A DNA stretch of 64,000 bases from Bin87 sp965243255 (GCA_965243255.1 CBDEUH010000004.1:2108001-2172000); one strand, 5' to 3'. Shown: positions 41,307-50,410, counted from the first letter of the stretch. The notes: a model not told the origin generated them from the letters alone. A program made the numbers and translations.

Positions 41307-42658
41307 GGGGCGCTGGAATCCTCCTGGTTCGGGTAGCGGGAGGTGGGCGAGGCAAAATCCGGCGCTGGTGGCCGACCCACGCCAATGTAATCAAAGCCCA
41401 ACCGCATCATCCGGGCCTGGTCCAAAGCGTTCCTGCCGTCGAAGAGCACGTGCGGGGGAAGGGTAACGCGGGAGATAGCATCCCAGTCTGCGCCAACGAT
41501 GCCCTCCCATTCGGTCATCAGGAGGACGGCCTGGACACCCCTGGTCGCGGCAACCGGATCCGCCGCCAACTCAACAGAAGGCGGCAAATGAGGTCGCGCG
41601 TTGTTGGCTGCCTCCGGGTCGTAGGCGACCACTGACGCGCCGGCGGCGGCGAGGGCGCGGATTAACTCCAAGGCCGGCGCTTCGCGAACATCGTCGGTGC
41701 CAGGTTTGAACGCCAGGCCCAGTACGGCCACTGGCAAGCCGGATACAGACCCGCCAAACCTCTCGCGTATCACTCGCAGCGGCAGCAACCTCTGTCGTTG
41801 GTTCACCGCAATCACCGCGCGCAGAATCTCGGCGTCCACGCCCGTGGTCACCGCCAGGTGGTCCAGCGCGCCGACATCCTTGGGGAAGCAGGAACCGCCG
41901 TAGCCGACGCCGGCGTAGATTCTGCCGCCGGTTCGAGGGTCCATCGCCACGCCCTGGCTGACATCGTCAATGGATGCTCCGACCCGCTGGCACAGCGCGG
42001 CAATTTCGTTCATGAAGGATATACGGGCAGCCAGCAACGCGTTGCTGGCGTACTTCACCATCTCAGCGCTGGTGATGTCGGTAATCAACCAGTCAGCCTC
42101 GGTGGTTCCGTACATGTCCCTGATTGCGTCGATGGCCGCCGCATTCCCGCTCCCGGTACCGACGACGATACGGTCAGGGCGCTGCCAATCATGGATTGCC
42201 CTGCCCTCGCGCAGAAATTCCGGGTTGGAAACGTAACTCGACCTCAGCGCCCGCATATCGCCGGCCAGGAGCCGCTGGCCGGTGCCGGGCGGGACCGTGC
42301 TCTTCATCACCACGGTGGTTTTCCCGCGCCATCTCTCCTTGACCCACGCCAGCGCGGACTTCACCTGCCGGAGATCCACGGCTCCGTCGGCGCCGGGTGG
42401 CGTTCCCGTCGCCACCAACGCCACCCGGCCGAGGGGTTCGACGCAGTCCGACGAGTGACTGAATCTGAGACGTTCCGACGCGACTGCCGTCCCCGTCATT
42501 TCCCGCAGGCCGGGTTCGCAGAACGGAACCTCACCGGACCCAAGACATCGGATGCGCTGGTGGTCGGTATCCACGCCGATGACATCGTGGCCTTTGTCGG
42601 CCAGGCAGGCCGCCGCCACCATCCCCACGTGTCCCAAACCGATTACCGTTACCCTCAA
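41303..42658 (-). CDS. UDP-glucose/GDP-mannose 6-dehydrogenase
   Basis: A 451-residue enzyme that oxidises a nucleotide sugar to its uronic acid with NAD. A TTG start at 42658 is chosen because GGAGG lies 8 nt upstream and translation then starts with the Rossmann strand RVTVIGLGHVGMVAAACLA; an ATG 27 bp earlier is possible. The catalytic cysteine lies in GVGYGGSCFPKDVGAL, and the C-terminal domain has LGLAFKPGTDDVREAPALEL. Substrate (UDP-Glc or GDP-Man) is not decidable. Confidence 0.9.
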   Translation of the reverse strand: MRVTVIGLGHVGMVAAACLADKGHDVIGVDTDHQRIRCLGSGEVPFCEPGLREMTGTAVASERLRFSHSSDCVEPLGRVALVATGTPPGADGAVDLRQVKSALAWVKERWRGKTTVVMKSTVPPGTGQRLLAGDMRALRSSYVSNPEFLREGRAIHDWQRPDRIVVGTGSGNAAAIDAIRDMYGTTEADWLITDITSAEMVKYASNALLAARISFMNEIAALCQRVGASIDDVSQGVAMDPRTGGRIYAGVGYGGSCFPKDVGALDHLAVTTGVDAEILRAVIAVNQRQRLLPLRVIRERFGGSVSGLPVAVLGLAFKPGTDDVREAPALELIRALAAAGASVVAYDPEAANNARPHLPPSVELAADPVAATRGVQAVLLMTEWEGIVGADWDAISRVTLPPHVLFDGRNALDQARMMRLGFDYIGVGRPPAPDFASPTSRYPNQEDSSAP

Positions 42659-42849
42659 ACCAATTACCTCCGCGATAGGAGCCATTGGTATGACATAACG
42701 GTAGCGCAGACGCCCGAATTGACATGCTCTCTGTCGCCAGTCAATGCCACTCCCTTCGTGAGTGAGCACCTGCCAGCCAGGCGCTTCCGCCCGGCTCACC
42801 GGTACGTGCTTTGAATAGCGGCAGGAATGTGCGACCTGCTAACTTAGTC

Positions 42850-42878
42850 CGAATCCGGATACCCTCGTGCCGGATTCG
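42850..42878. repeat. Perfect 9-bp inverted repeat near tRNA-Ala
   Basis: CGAATCCGG and CCGGATTCG flank an 11-nt loop. On the minus strand it lies 43 bp beyond the tRNA 3' end but has no T-run after it, so a terminator role is uncertain. Confidence 0.4.
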
Positions 42879-42920
42879 AAAACGCAACCAGCCGGTTGGC
42901 AGTCGCGCTAAGCAGGCTGT

Positions 42921-42996
42921 TGGTGGAGCTGGCGGGAATCGAACCCGCTACCTCTTCAATGCCATTGAAGCGCTCTCCCAAATGAGCTACAGCCCC
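42921..42996 (-). tRNA. tRNA-Ala (anticodon GGC), CCA encoded
   Basis: On the minus strand a 7-bp acceptor stem (GGGGCTG with CAGCTCC, one G-U), D arm GCTC...GAGC, anticodon stem CTTCA/TGAAG with loop ATGGCAT (U33, anticodon GGC, reading GCC), T arm GCGGG-TTCGATT-CCCGC and a genome-encoded ACCA end. A TAGAAT -10 lies 41 bp upstream (43043-43038). Confidence 0.97.
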
Positions 42997-43037
42997 ACGG
43001 TCGGCGCGCCGCCAGTCCACGCCGGCGACGCGCCTTT

Positions 43038-43067
43038 ATTCTAGCAAACCTGCGGCGGAATCCGCAA
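43038..43067 (-). promoter_or_regulatory. Promoter of tRNA-Ala
   Basis: Minus strand TTGCGG (43067-43062), 18 nt, TAGAAT (43043-43038). Confidence 0.4.
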
Positions 43068-43076
43068 CCGCGGGGC

Positions 43077-43997
43077 CTAGCCCTTGCGGGTGTACTTCAC
43101 CACCGTGCGGCCGGTGCTGCCCTCGTAAGGCTCCACCACGTACAGGTCTTTCTGGCTGTCCACCCACACGCCGTGGCAGCTGCGATGGGTCAGGTCGCCC
43201 CACTGGGCCAGGCGCTGCCCTTCGGCGTCCAGGATGCTCAGCATCCCGCCGTTGTGCTCGGCCACGTAGGCCACGTCGTCATCGTCGATGCAGATGACGG
43301 CCGGGCCAATCAGCTTGCTGGGCCAGTCGGTAACGTGGCTGCCGTCCTGATTGAACACCTGCACCCGGTCGTTCTCCCGGTCGGCGATGAGCAGGTTGCC
43401 CTGCCGGTTGATCCAGGCGCCGTGGGGCAGGTTGAACTGGCCCGGCCCGGGTCCCGGCTCACCCCAGGAGAAGATGTGCTCGCCGGTGGGGGTGAACTTG
43501 TGCACCCGCGCGTTGGCATACCCGTCGGCGATGTAGATTTCCCCGGCGTCGTTGAGCGCAATGCCGGCCGGCATATTGAACGGGTCGGCGCCGCGCACCA
43601 CCTGGTGCCAGGAGTTGGAGTCAAAGCTGCTGTTGTCCGCGCCGGTGTCGGAGCGGTAGCCGTGCTCGCCGATGGTCATCACCAGCTCGCCGTCCTTGGT
43701 CAGCTTGAAAATCTGGCCCATGTTCCGGTCCACCAGCCACACGTAACCCCACTGGTCGATGATGATGGCGTGGGGAAACTCGAACATGCCGGCGCCCCAC
43801 GACTTGATGAACTTGCCCTCCCGGTCAAAGATCATAATCGGGTGTTCCGGGTTGCGGTTGAAGCAATAGACCCGGTCCTCGTCGTCGCCGAAGACGGCGG
43901 CGGCCGGCATGGGGGTGCCGTCGGGAACCTGCGCCCAGTTCCGGTCAAACTCATAGGTATGCGCGCCGTTGCCGACGACGTTCGTGGCAGTAGTCAT
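43077..43997 (-). CDS. NHL-repeat beta-propeller protein
   Basis: A 306-residue protein without signal peptide, made of six NHL-like blades: FEFPHAIIIDQWGYVWLVDRN, FNMPAGIALNDAGEIYIADGYANARVHKF, FNLPHGAWINRQGNLLIADRENDRVQVF and later SCHGVWVDSQKDLYVVEP. It resembles the lyase domain of peptidylglycine amidating enzyme, but without partners no reaction can be named. The upstream neighbour also encodes a propeller, so they may act in one catabolic route. Confidence 0.85.
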   Translation of the reverse strand: MTTATNVVGNGAHTYEFDRNWAQVPDGTPMPAAAVFGDDEDRVYCFNRNPEHPIMIFDREGKFIKSWGAGMFEFPHAIIIDQWGYVWLVDRNMGQIFKLTKDGELVMTIGEHGYRSDTGADNSSFDSNSWHQVVRGADPFNMPAGIALNDAGEIYIADGYANARVHKFTPTGEHIFSWGEPGPGPGQFNLPHGAWINRQGNLLIADRENDRVQVFNQDGSHVTDWPSKLIGPAVICIDDDDVAYVAEHNGGMLSILDAEGQRLAQWGDLTHRSCHGVWVDSQKDLYVVEPYEGSTGRTVVKYTRKG

Positions 43998-44125
43998 CAG
44001 AGCCTCCTAGTTGGTCAGTTGGCGTTGCCTGCCCTACTTTTACCACAAATAGGCCAGACTTATCGCCGGCGCCGCCGATTTGGCAAGGGAAATGTCCGGC
44101 TCCGCCAATCAGTCGGCTATGGGCG

Positions 44126-45028
44126 TCAAAACGCTCCAATCCCCGGCGTGGTTACCCGGATGCTGTACAGGGACGCTCCCGACGTGAGGAACAGCGTCCG
44201 CATATCATCGCCGCCGAAGCAGATGTTTCGGGTAACCTCCGGCGTCTCCAGCACTCCCAGGCGCTCCCCGGCCGGCGACACAATCCAAACGCCGCCGGAG
44301 CCGGTGCACCAGACGTTGCCGGCCGTGTCCACCTTCATCCCGTCGGGCACTCCCGGCGCCGTGGAACCCATCTCAATCAAGATGCGGTTGCCGCTCAGCG
44401 TGCCGTCCGCCGCCACGTCAAAGACCCGGATGCGCCGGTTGGGGCAGAACTGCCCGCTTTCCTCACGTTCAAAGTCGGCCATTTCCGCCCGGCTGATGGC
44501 CACGTACAGAACCGATTCGTCCGGCGACAGCGCCAATCCGTTGGCGTACTCGCACTCGTCAGTAGCCAGGTGCACCGAACCGCCGGTGTCAATGCGATAG
44601 ATGCCGGCGAAGGGTATCTCCCGCAGCTCCTCCGGAAAACGCAGGTGCGGGTCGGTGAAGTAAATCGTTCCGTCCCGGCGACAGATTACGTCGTTGGGCT
44701 TGTTGAACCGCTTGCCGTCCCACCGGTCGGCGATGGAAACCACGTTGCCGGCGGAGTCCATCCGCGTGACGCAGCGATGGTCGGCGCCCTCGCACATCAG
44801 GAGGTTGCCCTGGCGGTCGAACGTGCAGCCGTTGCCCTCGCCGGTGTTCTCCCGGATTACCGTGGTCTGCCCCGATTGCGGGTCCCACTTCAAGAGCTGC
44901 TCCCGCTGCAGGTCAACGAAGGTGAGGTACCCGCCGGGATGCCACAGCGGGCCCTCGGTGCGTTCCAGCGTGCCGTCCAGCAGTGTCAGTTCCGTTTCGG
45001 CCAGCAGCCCGGACAAGTCGTCAGCCAT
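44126..45028 (-). CDS. SMP-30/gluconolactonase-like hydrolase
   Basis: A 300-residue beta-propeller lactonase. The ATG at 45028 has GGAGG 6 nt upstream. EGPLWHPGGYLTFVDLQ carries the first metal-site glutamate, FNKPNDVICRRDGTIYFTD the Asn/Asp site, and YANGLALSPDESVLYVA the NG...D site, as in SMP-30/Ca-dependent lactonases. It should open sugar or aldonic lactones in the cytoplasm; substrate unknown. Confidence 0.9.
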   Translation of the reverse strand: MADDLSGLLAETELTLLDGTLERTEGPLWHPGGYLTFVDLQREQLLKWDPQSGQTTVIRENTGEGNGCTFDRQGNLLMCEGADHRCVTRMDSAGNVVSIADRWDGKRFNKPNDVICRRDGTIYFTDPHLRFPEELREIPFAGIYRIDTGGSVHLATDECEYANGLALSPDESVLYVAISRAEMADFEREESGQFCPNRRIRVFDVAADGTLSGNRILIEMGSTAPGVPDGMKVDTAGNVWCTGSGGVWIVSPAGERLGVLETPEVTRNICFGGDDMRTLFLTSGASLYSIRVTTPGIGAF

Positions 45029-45090
45029 CATCAACCTCCGTCATGCGGGTGTCGCCCTGCAATCCTTCGCCGATTATACGCCATCCCAGC

Positions 45091-46230
45091 CTACGCCCTC
45101 AGCGCTTCTCGCAATCTTCGGATGACCTCGTCCGTTTCCTCTTCGGTCAGGTTGAGGGGATCAACCATCAATTCGTCCGGCGCGCGCAGCTGCTGCAGGT
45201 AGATGGGCGGATCGCCCTGCTGCAACGCGGCGGCGACTTGAGCCGCCGATGGTCCCGGCCAGTCGCCGCCCAGGCGCAGCACCGCGTTGGGTATCAGGTA
45301 GTCGATGCTGTCGTGCTCCAGGGTGATGTTGAGGTTGGGCACCTCGGCCAGGCTGTCCACCACGCGTTGGGCCAGCCGATGGTAGTAGGCCATTTCCGCA
45401 TCTTCATCTTCGTCAACGAACATCGCCAGCGCTGTTACCAATCCGACGACTTCCTCCTTGGCGACCTTCATTCCGCGTCCGATGAACTGGGCCGGGCTGG
45501 CGTTGGCGCGGGCCGCTGCGATCAGGTCGGCGCGGCCGCACAGAATGCCGGTGCCTTGGGGCCCGCGCACGCCCTTGCCACCGCTGTAGATCACCATATC
45601 CGCGCCGTCGCGCAGGTAACGGTGCAGGTTGGCCCGGGGCGGCAGCATGGATGCGGCGTCCACAATCACCGGCACGTCGTGAGCGTGGGCAATCTCGCAC
45701 ACCTGGGCCAGGGCCAGCACCCGCTTGCTGGTGAAAGGCGCGCACAGGTAGGCCACGGCGGCCGTGCGTTCGTTGATGGCCCCCTCCAGCTGCCACGGAT
45801 GGTTGAAAAGATAATCGCCGATCTCCACGATTTTCGCGCCGGCGGCCCGGTAGGCGTGATCGTAGGGGAAGCGGTGCATCGTCTGCATGACGATTTCGTT
45901 TTTCATCCCCTCGGTGTCGGGCAGACGGTGCATCTTCACCGGGTCGTTGCCGGCGATGCACGCCGCCGCCTGCAGCAGCAGGCCGCCGGCCGCGCCGCTG
46001 GTTACCAGCCCCGCCTCCGCGCCGGTGAGCCGGGCGATTTCCTCGCCGGCCTTCTCGTTCAACTGGTCGATGTTGACCATTACCCGGGCCGTCCCCGCCA
46101 TCTGCTCCAGCACTTCGGGCCGGGTCCGGGAGCCGCCCAGCCGAGTAACCGACCCGCTGGCGTTGATGATGGGAGCGACGCCCAGGCGACGATAGGCCGC
46201 TTCCGCGTCTGTAATGCTGCGCTGATTCAT
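45091..46230 (-). CDS. PLP-dependent enzyme, SelA/DgaE-like aminotransferase fold
   Basis: A 379-residue fold-type I PLP enzyme. APIINASGSVTRLGGSRTRPEVLEQM opens like SelA-related enzymes, SGAAGGLLLQAAACI binds the phosphate, VIVDAASMLPP carries the Asp, and MVIYSGGKGVRGPQGTGIL the PLP lysine K219. Such non-selenium relatives include D-glucosaminate-6-phosphate ammonia lyase (DgaE). No selB or selD is nearby, so a sugar- or amino-acid lyase is more likely than selenocysteine synthesis. Confidence 0.83.
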   Translation of the reverse strand: MNQRSITDAEAAYRRLGVAPIINASGSVTRLGGSRTRPEVLEQMAGTARVMVNIDQLNEKAGEEIARLTGAEAGLVTSGAAGGLLLQAAACIAGNDPVKMHRLPDTEGMKNEIVMQTMHRFPYDHAYRAAGAKIVEIGDYLFNHPWQLEGAINERTAAVAYLCAPFTSKRVLALAQVCEIAHAHDVPVIVDAASMLPPRANLHRYLRDGADMVIYSGGKGVRGPQGTGILCGRADLIAAARANASPAQFIGRGMKVAKEEVVGLVTALAMFVDEDEDAEMAYYHRLAQRVVDSLAEVPNLNITLEHDSIDYLIPNAVLRLGGDWPGPSAAQVAAALQQGDPPIYLQQLRAPDELMVDPLNLTEEETDEVIRRLREALRA

Positions 46231-46320
46231 ACCATCCTCCTAAAAGCACCAGCATTATATCAAGCAGGCGCCCACCCCTGTGGTAACATTCCGCCCATGC
46301 TCACACTTGGAGGTAGCAAC

Positions 46321-46932
46321 GTGACCACCGCCGACCGTCTGAACGTCATCCCCCTGGGCGAAGCCATGTTCACCCAGCGGGCCATCCGCCGCTTCAAGAA
46401 GGACCCTATCCCGGCCGACGTGATGGATGACATCATGCAGTCCGCCATCCGCGCGCCCAACGGTGGCAACAATCAGCAGTGGCACTTCATCGTGGTGCAG
46501 GATGCCGAAAAGCGCCGCCAGCTGGCCGAACTCTACCGCGAAGCCTGGTGGGCCAAGCGCGCCGACGCCGGCATCATGGGCCCCCAGGACATCCCGCCCG
46601 GCAAGAGCTCAATGCGCTCCGCCATGCGCATGGCCGACGAAATCGGCGACGCTCCCGTGATGGTGATTATCTGCGCCACGTCCAAAGGCGCGCAGGCCGC
46701 CGGCTCGGTGATACCGTCGGCGCAGAATATGCTGCTGGCCGCCCGGGCTTTCGGCATCGGCGGCACCATCGCCACGCTGCACGCCGTGGTGGAGGCGCGA
46801 GTGCACGCCCTCTTCAACATCCCCGACACGGCGCAGATTGTCTATTGCATGCCCTTCGGCTACCCCCGGGGCAGCTTCGGCCCGGTAACCCGCCTCCCGC
46901 TGAACGAGGTCTGCAACTACGACCGCTGGTAG
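46321..46932 (+). CDS. Nitroreductase family protein
   Basis: A 203-residue FMN-dependent oxidoreductase. The GTG start at 46321 is favoured by GGAGG 7 nt upstream; an ATG lies 24 bp earlier. FTQRAIRRFKKDPIP, AIRAPNGGNNQQWHFIVVQD, SVIPSAQNMLLAARAFGIGGTIAT and MPFGYPRGSFGPVTRLPLNEV fit the family. Different from the nitroreductase at 20751. It converges on the fumarylacetoacetase-like gene. Confidence 0.88.
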   Translation: MTTADRLNVIPLGEAMFTQRAIRRFKKDPIPADVMDDIMQSAIRAPNGGNNQQWHFIVVQDAEKRRQLAELYREAWWAKRADAGIMGPQDIPPGKSSMRSAMRMADEIGDAPVMVIICATSKGAQAAGSVIPSAQNMLLAARAFGIGGTIATLHAVVEARVHALFNIPDTAQIVYCMPFGYPRGSFGPVTRLPLNEVCNYDRW

Positions 46933-46938
46933 CGGGGA

Positions 46939-47955
46939 CTACCTCCGCCGTTCGTAGCGGTAGTCCCGCGCCGTGCCTCGCTCCGGCGTCGCCGTCGGAT
47001 TGTTGGGCAGGTAGGCATAGTTGGCGTCTACGCCGACTTTCTCGCCCAAGGTGTTCCGCAGCGTGCCGATGTGCTCGACCTCCAGCTCCACGGTGTCGCC
47101 CGGTTCCAGCCAGCGGGAGGTCTCGTAGCCCTTGCGAATGGACTCCCGCACTGAGCCGCCGCCCACGGTGCCGCTGCCGATGACGTCGCCGGGCGCGATG
47201 CGGCTGTCCTTGGCCGCCCGCTCGATAATCTCGCCCCAGCTGTACCAGGCATTCACCGCCTCGCCGTCCCGCAGCCAGTGGTCGCCGTTGACCCGCGCGT
47301 GGCACTTCGCGTCCAGCCGGCCGTCCTTGATGTGCGGCATCAGCTCGTCGGTGGTTACAATCCACGGCCCGATGGACGACGCCGAGTCCTTGCCCTTGGC
47401 CGGCCCCAGCCCGAAGGCCATTTCGTCAAACTGCAGGTCCCGCGCGCTCCAGTCGTTGAAGATGCAGAACCCGGCGATGTACTGCAACGCCTCCGACGCC
47501 GGCACGTTGCTGCCGGCCCTGCCGATGACGGCGCCGATTTCCAGTTCGTAGTCCAGCTGCTCCGACGCGGCGGGATAGGGCACCTCCTCCTCCGGCCCGT
47601 AGATGACCAGCGGGTTGGAGAAGTAGAACACCGGCATCCGGTACCACACTTCGTTGATTTCCCGCGTCCCCTGGGACGTGGCGTGTTCCTCATAGACGAT
47701 GTAGTCCCGCACCGTCGGGGGTTGCAGCACCGGCGCGCGCAGCCGCACGTCGGCCAGGGCTACGGACGGCGCGGCCACGTTACCGGCCAGCGCGTCGCCC
47801 ACCCGGTCGATGGCGGAAGGGCCGGTATCCAGCAGCGCGCCAACGTCACGGATGGTGCGGCGTCCGCCCAGCAGCGCGGTAACGTCCACCACCGCGTCAT
47901 CCCGCAAAACGCCGCAGCGGGGGCCGGAGCCGTTGTCGTAGGTCAGCAGTTTCAT
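46939..47955 (-). CDS. Fumarylacetoacetate hydrolase family protein
   Basis: A 338-residue enzyme of the FAH fold that hydrolyses or isomerises beta-diketo acids from aromatic breakdown. The ATG at 47955 gives MKLLTYDNGSGPRCGVL. DYELEIGAVIG supplies metal-binding acids, FCIFNDWSARDLQ and GPAKGKDSASSIGPWIV are core motifs, GDVIGSGTVGGGS is the last. Substrate unknown; the catabolic neighbours fit such a role. Confidence 0.9.
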   Translation of the reverse strand: MKLLTYDNGSGPRCGVLRDDAVVDVTALLGGRRTIRDVGALLDTGPSAIDRVGDALAGNVAAPSVALADVRLRAPVLQPPTVRDYIVYEEHATSQGTREINEVWYRMPVFYFSNPLVIYGPEEEVPYPAASEQLDYELEIGAVIGRAGSNVPASEALQYIAGFCIFNDWSARDLQFDEMAFGLGPAKGKDSASSIGPWIVTTDELMPHIKDGRLDAKCHARVNGDHWLRDGEAVNAWYSWGEIIERAAKDSRIAPGDVIGSGTVGGGSVRESIRKGYETSRWLEPGDTVELEVEHIGTLRNTLGEKVGVDANYAYLPNNPTATPERGTARDYRYERRR

Positions 47956-47974
47956 AATCGTCTTTCCTTTCTGG

Positions 47975-48370
47975 TCAGGTGCCGTTGGAATATCCGGCCA
48001 ATCTCTCGGCGTCGTTGATGTAGTCGGCGGTGCGATGGATACGTCCGTCCACCTCGTCGGCGGGTTCGCAAATGCCCAGGCAAAAGCAGTCACCATGCAG
48101 TGTGCTCTGCCTGGCATGATAGCGTCGGCGCAGGGCACGGAAAGCCTGTTCTTGTGCGGCAAGCTCCGCAAGACCCCGAGAAGTATCGGAGGATATTTCC
48201 GGCTCCGTTCCCGTGCGGGCCAGGATAAGTGCATCGGTGGCACGCTTGGTGGCGCACCAAGCCTTTTCCGCAGCGTCACGGATGTCGCCGGCCTCCAGCA
48301 GCCGCAGCGCGTCAGCATGTACACTGCGGGCATCGGCGAAGATGGCGGGTACGCGGTCGGTGGTTAGCAT
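47975..48370 (-). CDS. HEPN/PaREP1-like helical protein
   Basis: A 131-residue all-helical protein. HADALRLLEAGDIRDAAEKAWCATKRATDALILARTG follows the pattern of PaREP1/HEPN-type proteins (LEAGD..qAaEKaW.A...A..AL). No RxxxxH ribonuclease motif is clear (RRRYH at 80-84 is a weak candidate). No partner nucleotidyltransferase is visible. Function unknown. Confidence 0.6.
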   Translation of the reverse strand: MLTTDRVPAIFADARSVHADALRLLEAGDIRDAAEKAWCATKRATDALILARTGTEPEISSDTSRGLAELAAQEQAFRALRRRYHARQSTLHGDCFCLGICEPADEVDGRIHRTADYINDAERLAGYSNGT

Positions 48371-48410
48371 GGGTTATCTGCTCTCTGATTAAGGTAGCCT
48401 GGTTTACAAG

Positions 48411-49130
48411 TCAGTACCAGATAGCGACCTGGCGATTGTTGGCGTCGTGTTCGGGAGGATTTGGCAGTGAGGCCGCCGCTCCTAGCGCGATGCGATTAGC
48501 ACTCCAAGCCGCCGCAGCCGCATCTAGAATGTCTGCCGCTCCAGCGGTACCCGCGTCGCCCAAGTCATCGGGAATATCTATCTGGTTCCCCGCCAGTAAT
48601 ATGCGCCGTTGCGTATGTCCTTGCCAGCTCTTTTTTGGCGCCAAGGAATGTCCGCGTGGATAGCCAGCGAGTGCACGGAACGACACCTCTGGATGCACTT
48701 CGTACACCCTATTATCTTTAACGGCTACTACCTGAACCTCATTGATCATGTCCCTCATACTGAAACTCTGCTTGGAGAGACCTTTGCCAAACAAACATTT
48801 CGACAATCTGTTGGCGTCGTCATAATTCCCCGCCTCTAACAGGCGGGGGTGTAGTGCCCCAAAGACGCTGGAGTGACGCAGCCCCACCATGCGGCGCGCC
48901 TCGACATCCGCTGCCCGCGTTACGGCGGGAGAGGCAGGGAAGCCGATTGGAATATCCACTCCAATCACAGCATCATTATCAGCGAATTCACAAACCCCGT
49001 CGTCGAAATGATCATAAATTGCTGCACCATAGAACGCGCTGTCAACAAGTCGGACAAATACCCAACCCTTAGATTTTTCACTAATTTTATACCAGTCGAC
49101 GCCAACCGCGATGTTGTTCTGATTCACCAT
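48411..49130 (-). CDS. DUF429 protein, predicted RNase H-like fold
   Basis: A 239-residue protein. VGVDWYKISEKSKGWVFVRL, AVIGVDIPIGFP, VYEVHPEVSFRALAG and ILDAAAAAWSANRIALG are the DUF429 landmarks with conserved acidic residues (D11, D in GVDIPIG, E in EVHPE, D in ILDAAAA) that fit an RNase H-like active site. Its DNA is visibly lower in GC than its neighbours, which suggests acquisition by transfer. Role unknown. Confidence 0.78.
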   Translation of the reverse strand: MVNQNNIAVGVDWYKISEKSKGWVFVRLVDSAFYGAAIYDHFDDGVCEFADNDAVIGVDIPIGFPASPAVTRAADVEARRMVGLRHSSVFGALHPRLLEAGNYDDANRLSKCLFGKGLSKQSFSMRDMINEVQVVAVKDNRVYEVHPEVSFRALAGYPRGHSLAPKKSWQGHTQRRILLAGNQIDIPDDLGDAGTAGAADILDAAAAAWSANRIALGAAASLPNPPEHDANNRQVAIWY

Positions 49131-49152
49131 ATCAGCTTCACTCCATAGGTAC

Positions 49153-49181
49153 GCAGGGGCGAATAACCATCCGCCCCCACG
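49153..49181. repeat. Palindromic GCAGGGGCG repeat
   Basis: GCAGGGGCG and CGCCCCCAC arms around AATAACCATC; related to the elements at 2221, 15696 and 58570. Confidence 0.5.
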
Positions 49182-49190
49182 CTACCGTCC

Positions 49191-49808
49191 TCAGTGCATC
49201 GGCGAGAAGCTGGCCGGGATCATTATCTTGGTTTCCTGTTTCACCCGGCCGGGCGCGCCCGACGGCCACTGCGGTATCTTGCTGGCGGCGGCGCGAACCT
49301 CGGCCCGGTGGTTCAGGTCCTGGTAGGGCCAGACGTGCATCCACTTGTTCAGGTCGCCGAACTCGGTGAACATCCCGGCGGCCAGCGGCGAGAACTCCTC
49401 CCGGTAGGGCAGCGACTCTTCCCAGCGGCGCAGCAGCTCCGGCATGGCGCCGTTCTCATAGGTATAGACACGCATCTCGTAGATGTTGCCCAGCGCCTGG
49501 TCGCCGCCCATGGGCCGCATGAAGGACGCCGGGTTCCAGATCTCCGAGTTCATGTTCAGGATGTTGCCCGGCGTGATCTTCGGCGGCCAGTTGGGATCCT
49601 GGCCGGCCTCGGCGCGAATGCGGTTGCGCTGCTCCATGTCCTCATAGCCCCACACATGGATAATCTGGTTCAGCGGCCCGATTTCCGTGTGCCAGAAGGC
49701 GGCGATGGGCGAGTACTTCTCCCGGTGCGGCAGGGCCTCGGCGAAGGCCTCCTCCGCCTGGGGCACGGCGCCGGGCTTCAGGTCGTAGGTGCGAACTTCG
49801 TAAATCAT
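49191..49808 (-). CDS. NIPSNAP family protein with two tandem domains
   Basis: A 205-residue protein made of two copies of the NIPSNAP ferredoxin-like domain: MIYEVRTYDLKPGAVPQAEEAF...WHTEIGPLNQIIHVWGYED (1-100) and IYEMRVYTYENGAMPELLRRW...MFTEFGDLNKWMHVWPYQDL (108-205). Start at 49808 with GGGAGAGG upstream. NIPSNAP domains are often found beside catabolic genes, but the biochemical role is not known. Confidence 0.88.
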   Translation of the reverse strand: MIYEVRTYDLKPGAVPQAEEAFAEALPHREKYSPIAAFWHTEIGPLNQIIHVWGYEDMEQRNRIRAEAGQDPNWPPKITPGNILNMNSEIWNPASFMRPMGGDQALGNIYEMRVYTYENGAMPELLRRWEESLPYREEFSPLAAGMFTEFGDLNKWMHVWPYQDLNHRAEVRAAASKIPQWPSGAPGRVKQETKIMIPASFSPMH

Positions 49809-49922
49809 AATCCTCTCCCGGAGCCTGCGCTCCATCCGGTTGGGGGTGTGCGGTAAAGACAACGCCAGTGTAGCAACCCCGACTCACAGCGGCAACCGCC
49901 GCCAGCGGGACGATGGACACGC

Positions 49923-49928
49923 TATAAT
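49923..49928 (+). promoter_or_regulatory. -10 box (TATAAT) before the VOC gene
   Basis: Perfect TATAAT 70 bp ahead of the start at 49999; no clear -35. Confidence 0.4.
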
Positions 49929-49998
49929 GCGCCATCGACACCGAACTCGCCAGCCACGCCCGCAACGCCTGACCACACCCTGCAAGGAGACACCCGCC

Positions 49999-50400
49999 AT
50001 GGAATACCGCATCAACCACGTTCACATCCGCGCTTCCGACCCCCACGCCACCGCCGCCTGGTACGAAGAGCACTTCAACGCCAAGATTGTGTCCGAGCGC
50101 ACGGTGATGCCCAACACCATCACCATCGGCATGGAGATGGGCGGCGCCTGCCGGCTCAACGTGTCGTCCAAGCCGCCCGGCTCCTCGGACGAGCGGGCCG
50201 TGGCCGAGCTGAACCGGCTGGGCCTGGAGCACTTCGGCTTTGACGTGGAGGACATCGAGGCCGAGATGGAACGCCTCACCGCCGCCGGCATCCGCACCGT
50301 GCTGCCGATCACCGACACCCCCACCGGCTCCCGTCTGTCCTACATCGAAGGGCCCGACGACGTGCTCATCGAGCTGGTGCAGCCGGCGCCGGCCGCGTAG
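49999..50400 (+). CDS. VOC family (glyoxalase/dioxygenase-like) protein
   Basis: A 133-residue protein with the beta-alpha-beta-beta-beta pattern of the vicinal-oxygen-chelate fold twice: YRINHVHIRASDPHATAAWYEEHFNAKIV and LEHFGFDVEDIEAEMERLTAAGI...YIEGPDDVLIELVQP. Histidine and glutamate ligands fit metal binding. AGGAG lies 9 nt before the ATG. Function within the family (glyoxalase, epimerase, dioxygenase) is undetermined. Confidence 0.88.
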   Translation: MEYRINHVHIRASDPHATAAWYEEHFNAKIVSERTVMPNTITIGMEMGGACRLNVSSKPPGSSDERAVAELNRLGLEHFGFDVEDIEAEMERLTAAGIRTVLPITDTPTGSRLSYIEGPDDVLIELVQPAPAA

Positions 50401-50410
50401 CACGGCAACA

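Noticed and set aside
45091..46230. Selenocysteine synthase (selA) and a selenoprotein system
   Set aside because: No tRNA-Sec, selB or selD in the window, and the enzyme resembles the wider SelA-like lyase group.
44983..46932. A 649-codon plus-strand frame covering the PLP enzyme and the nitroreductase
   Set aside because: Only its last 203 codons are the nitroreductase with its own ribosome site; the rest is antisense to the PLP-enzyme gene.
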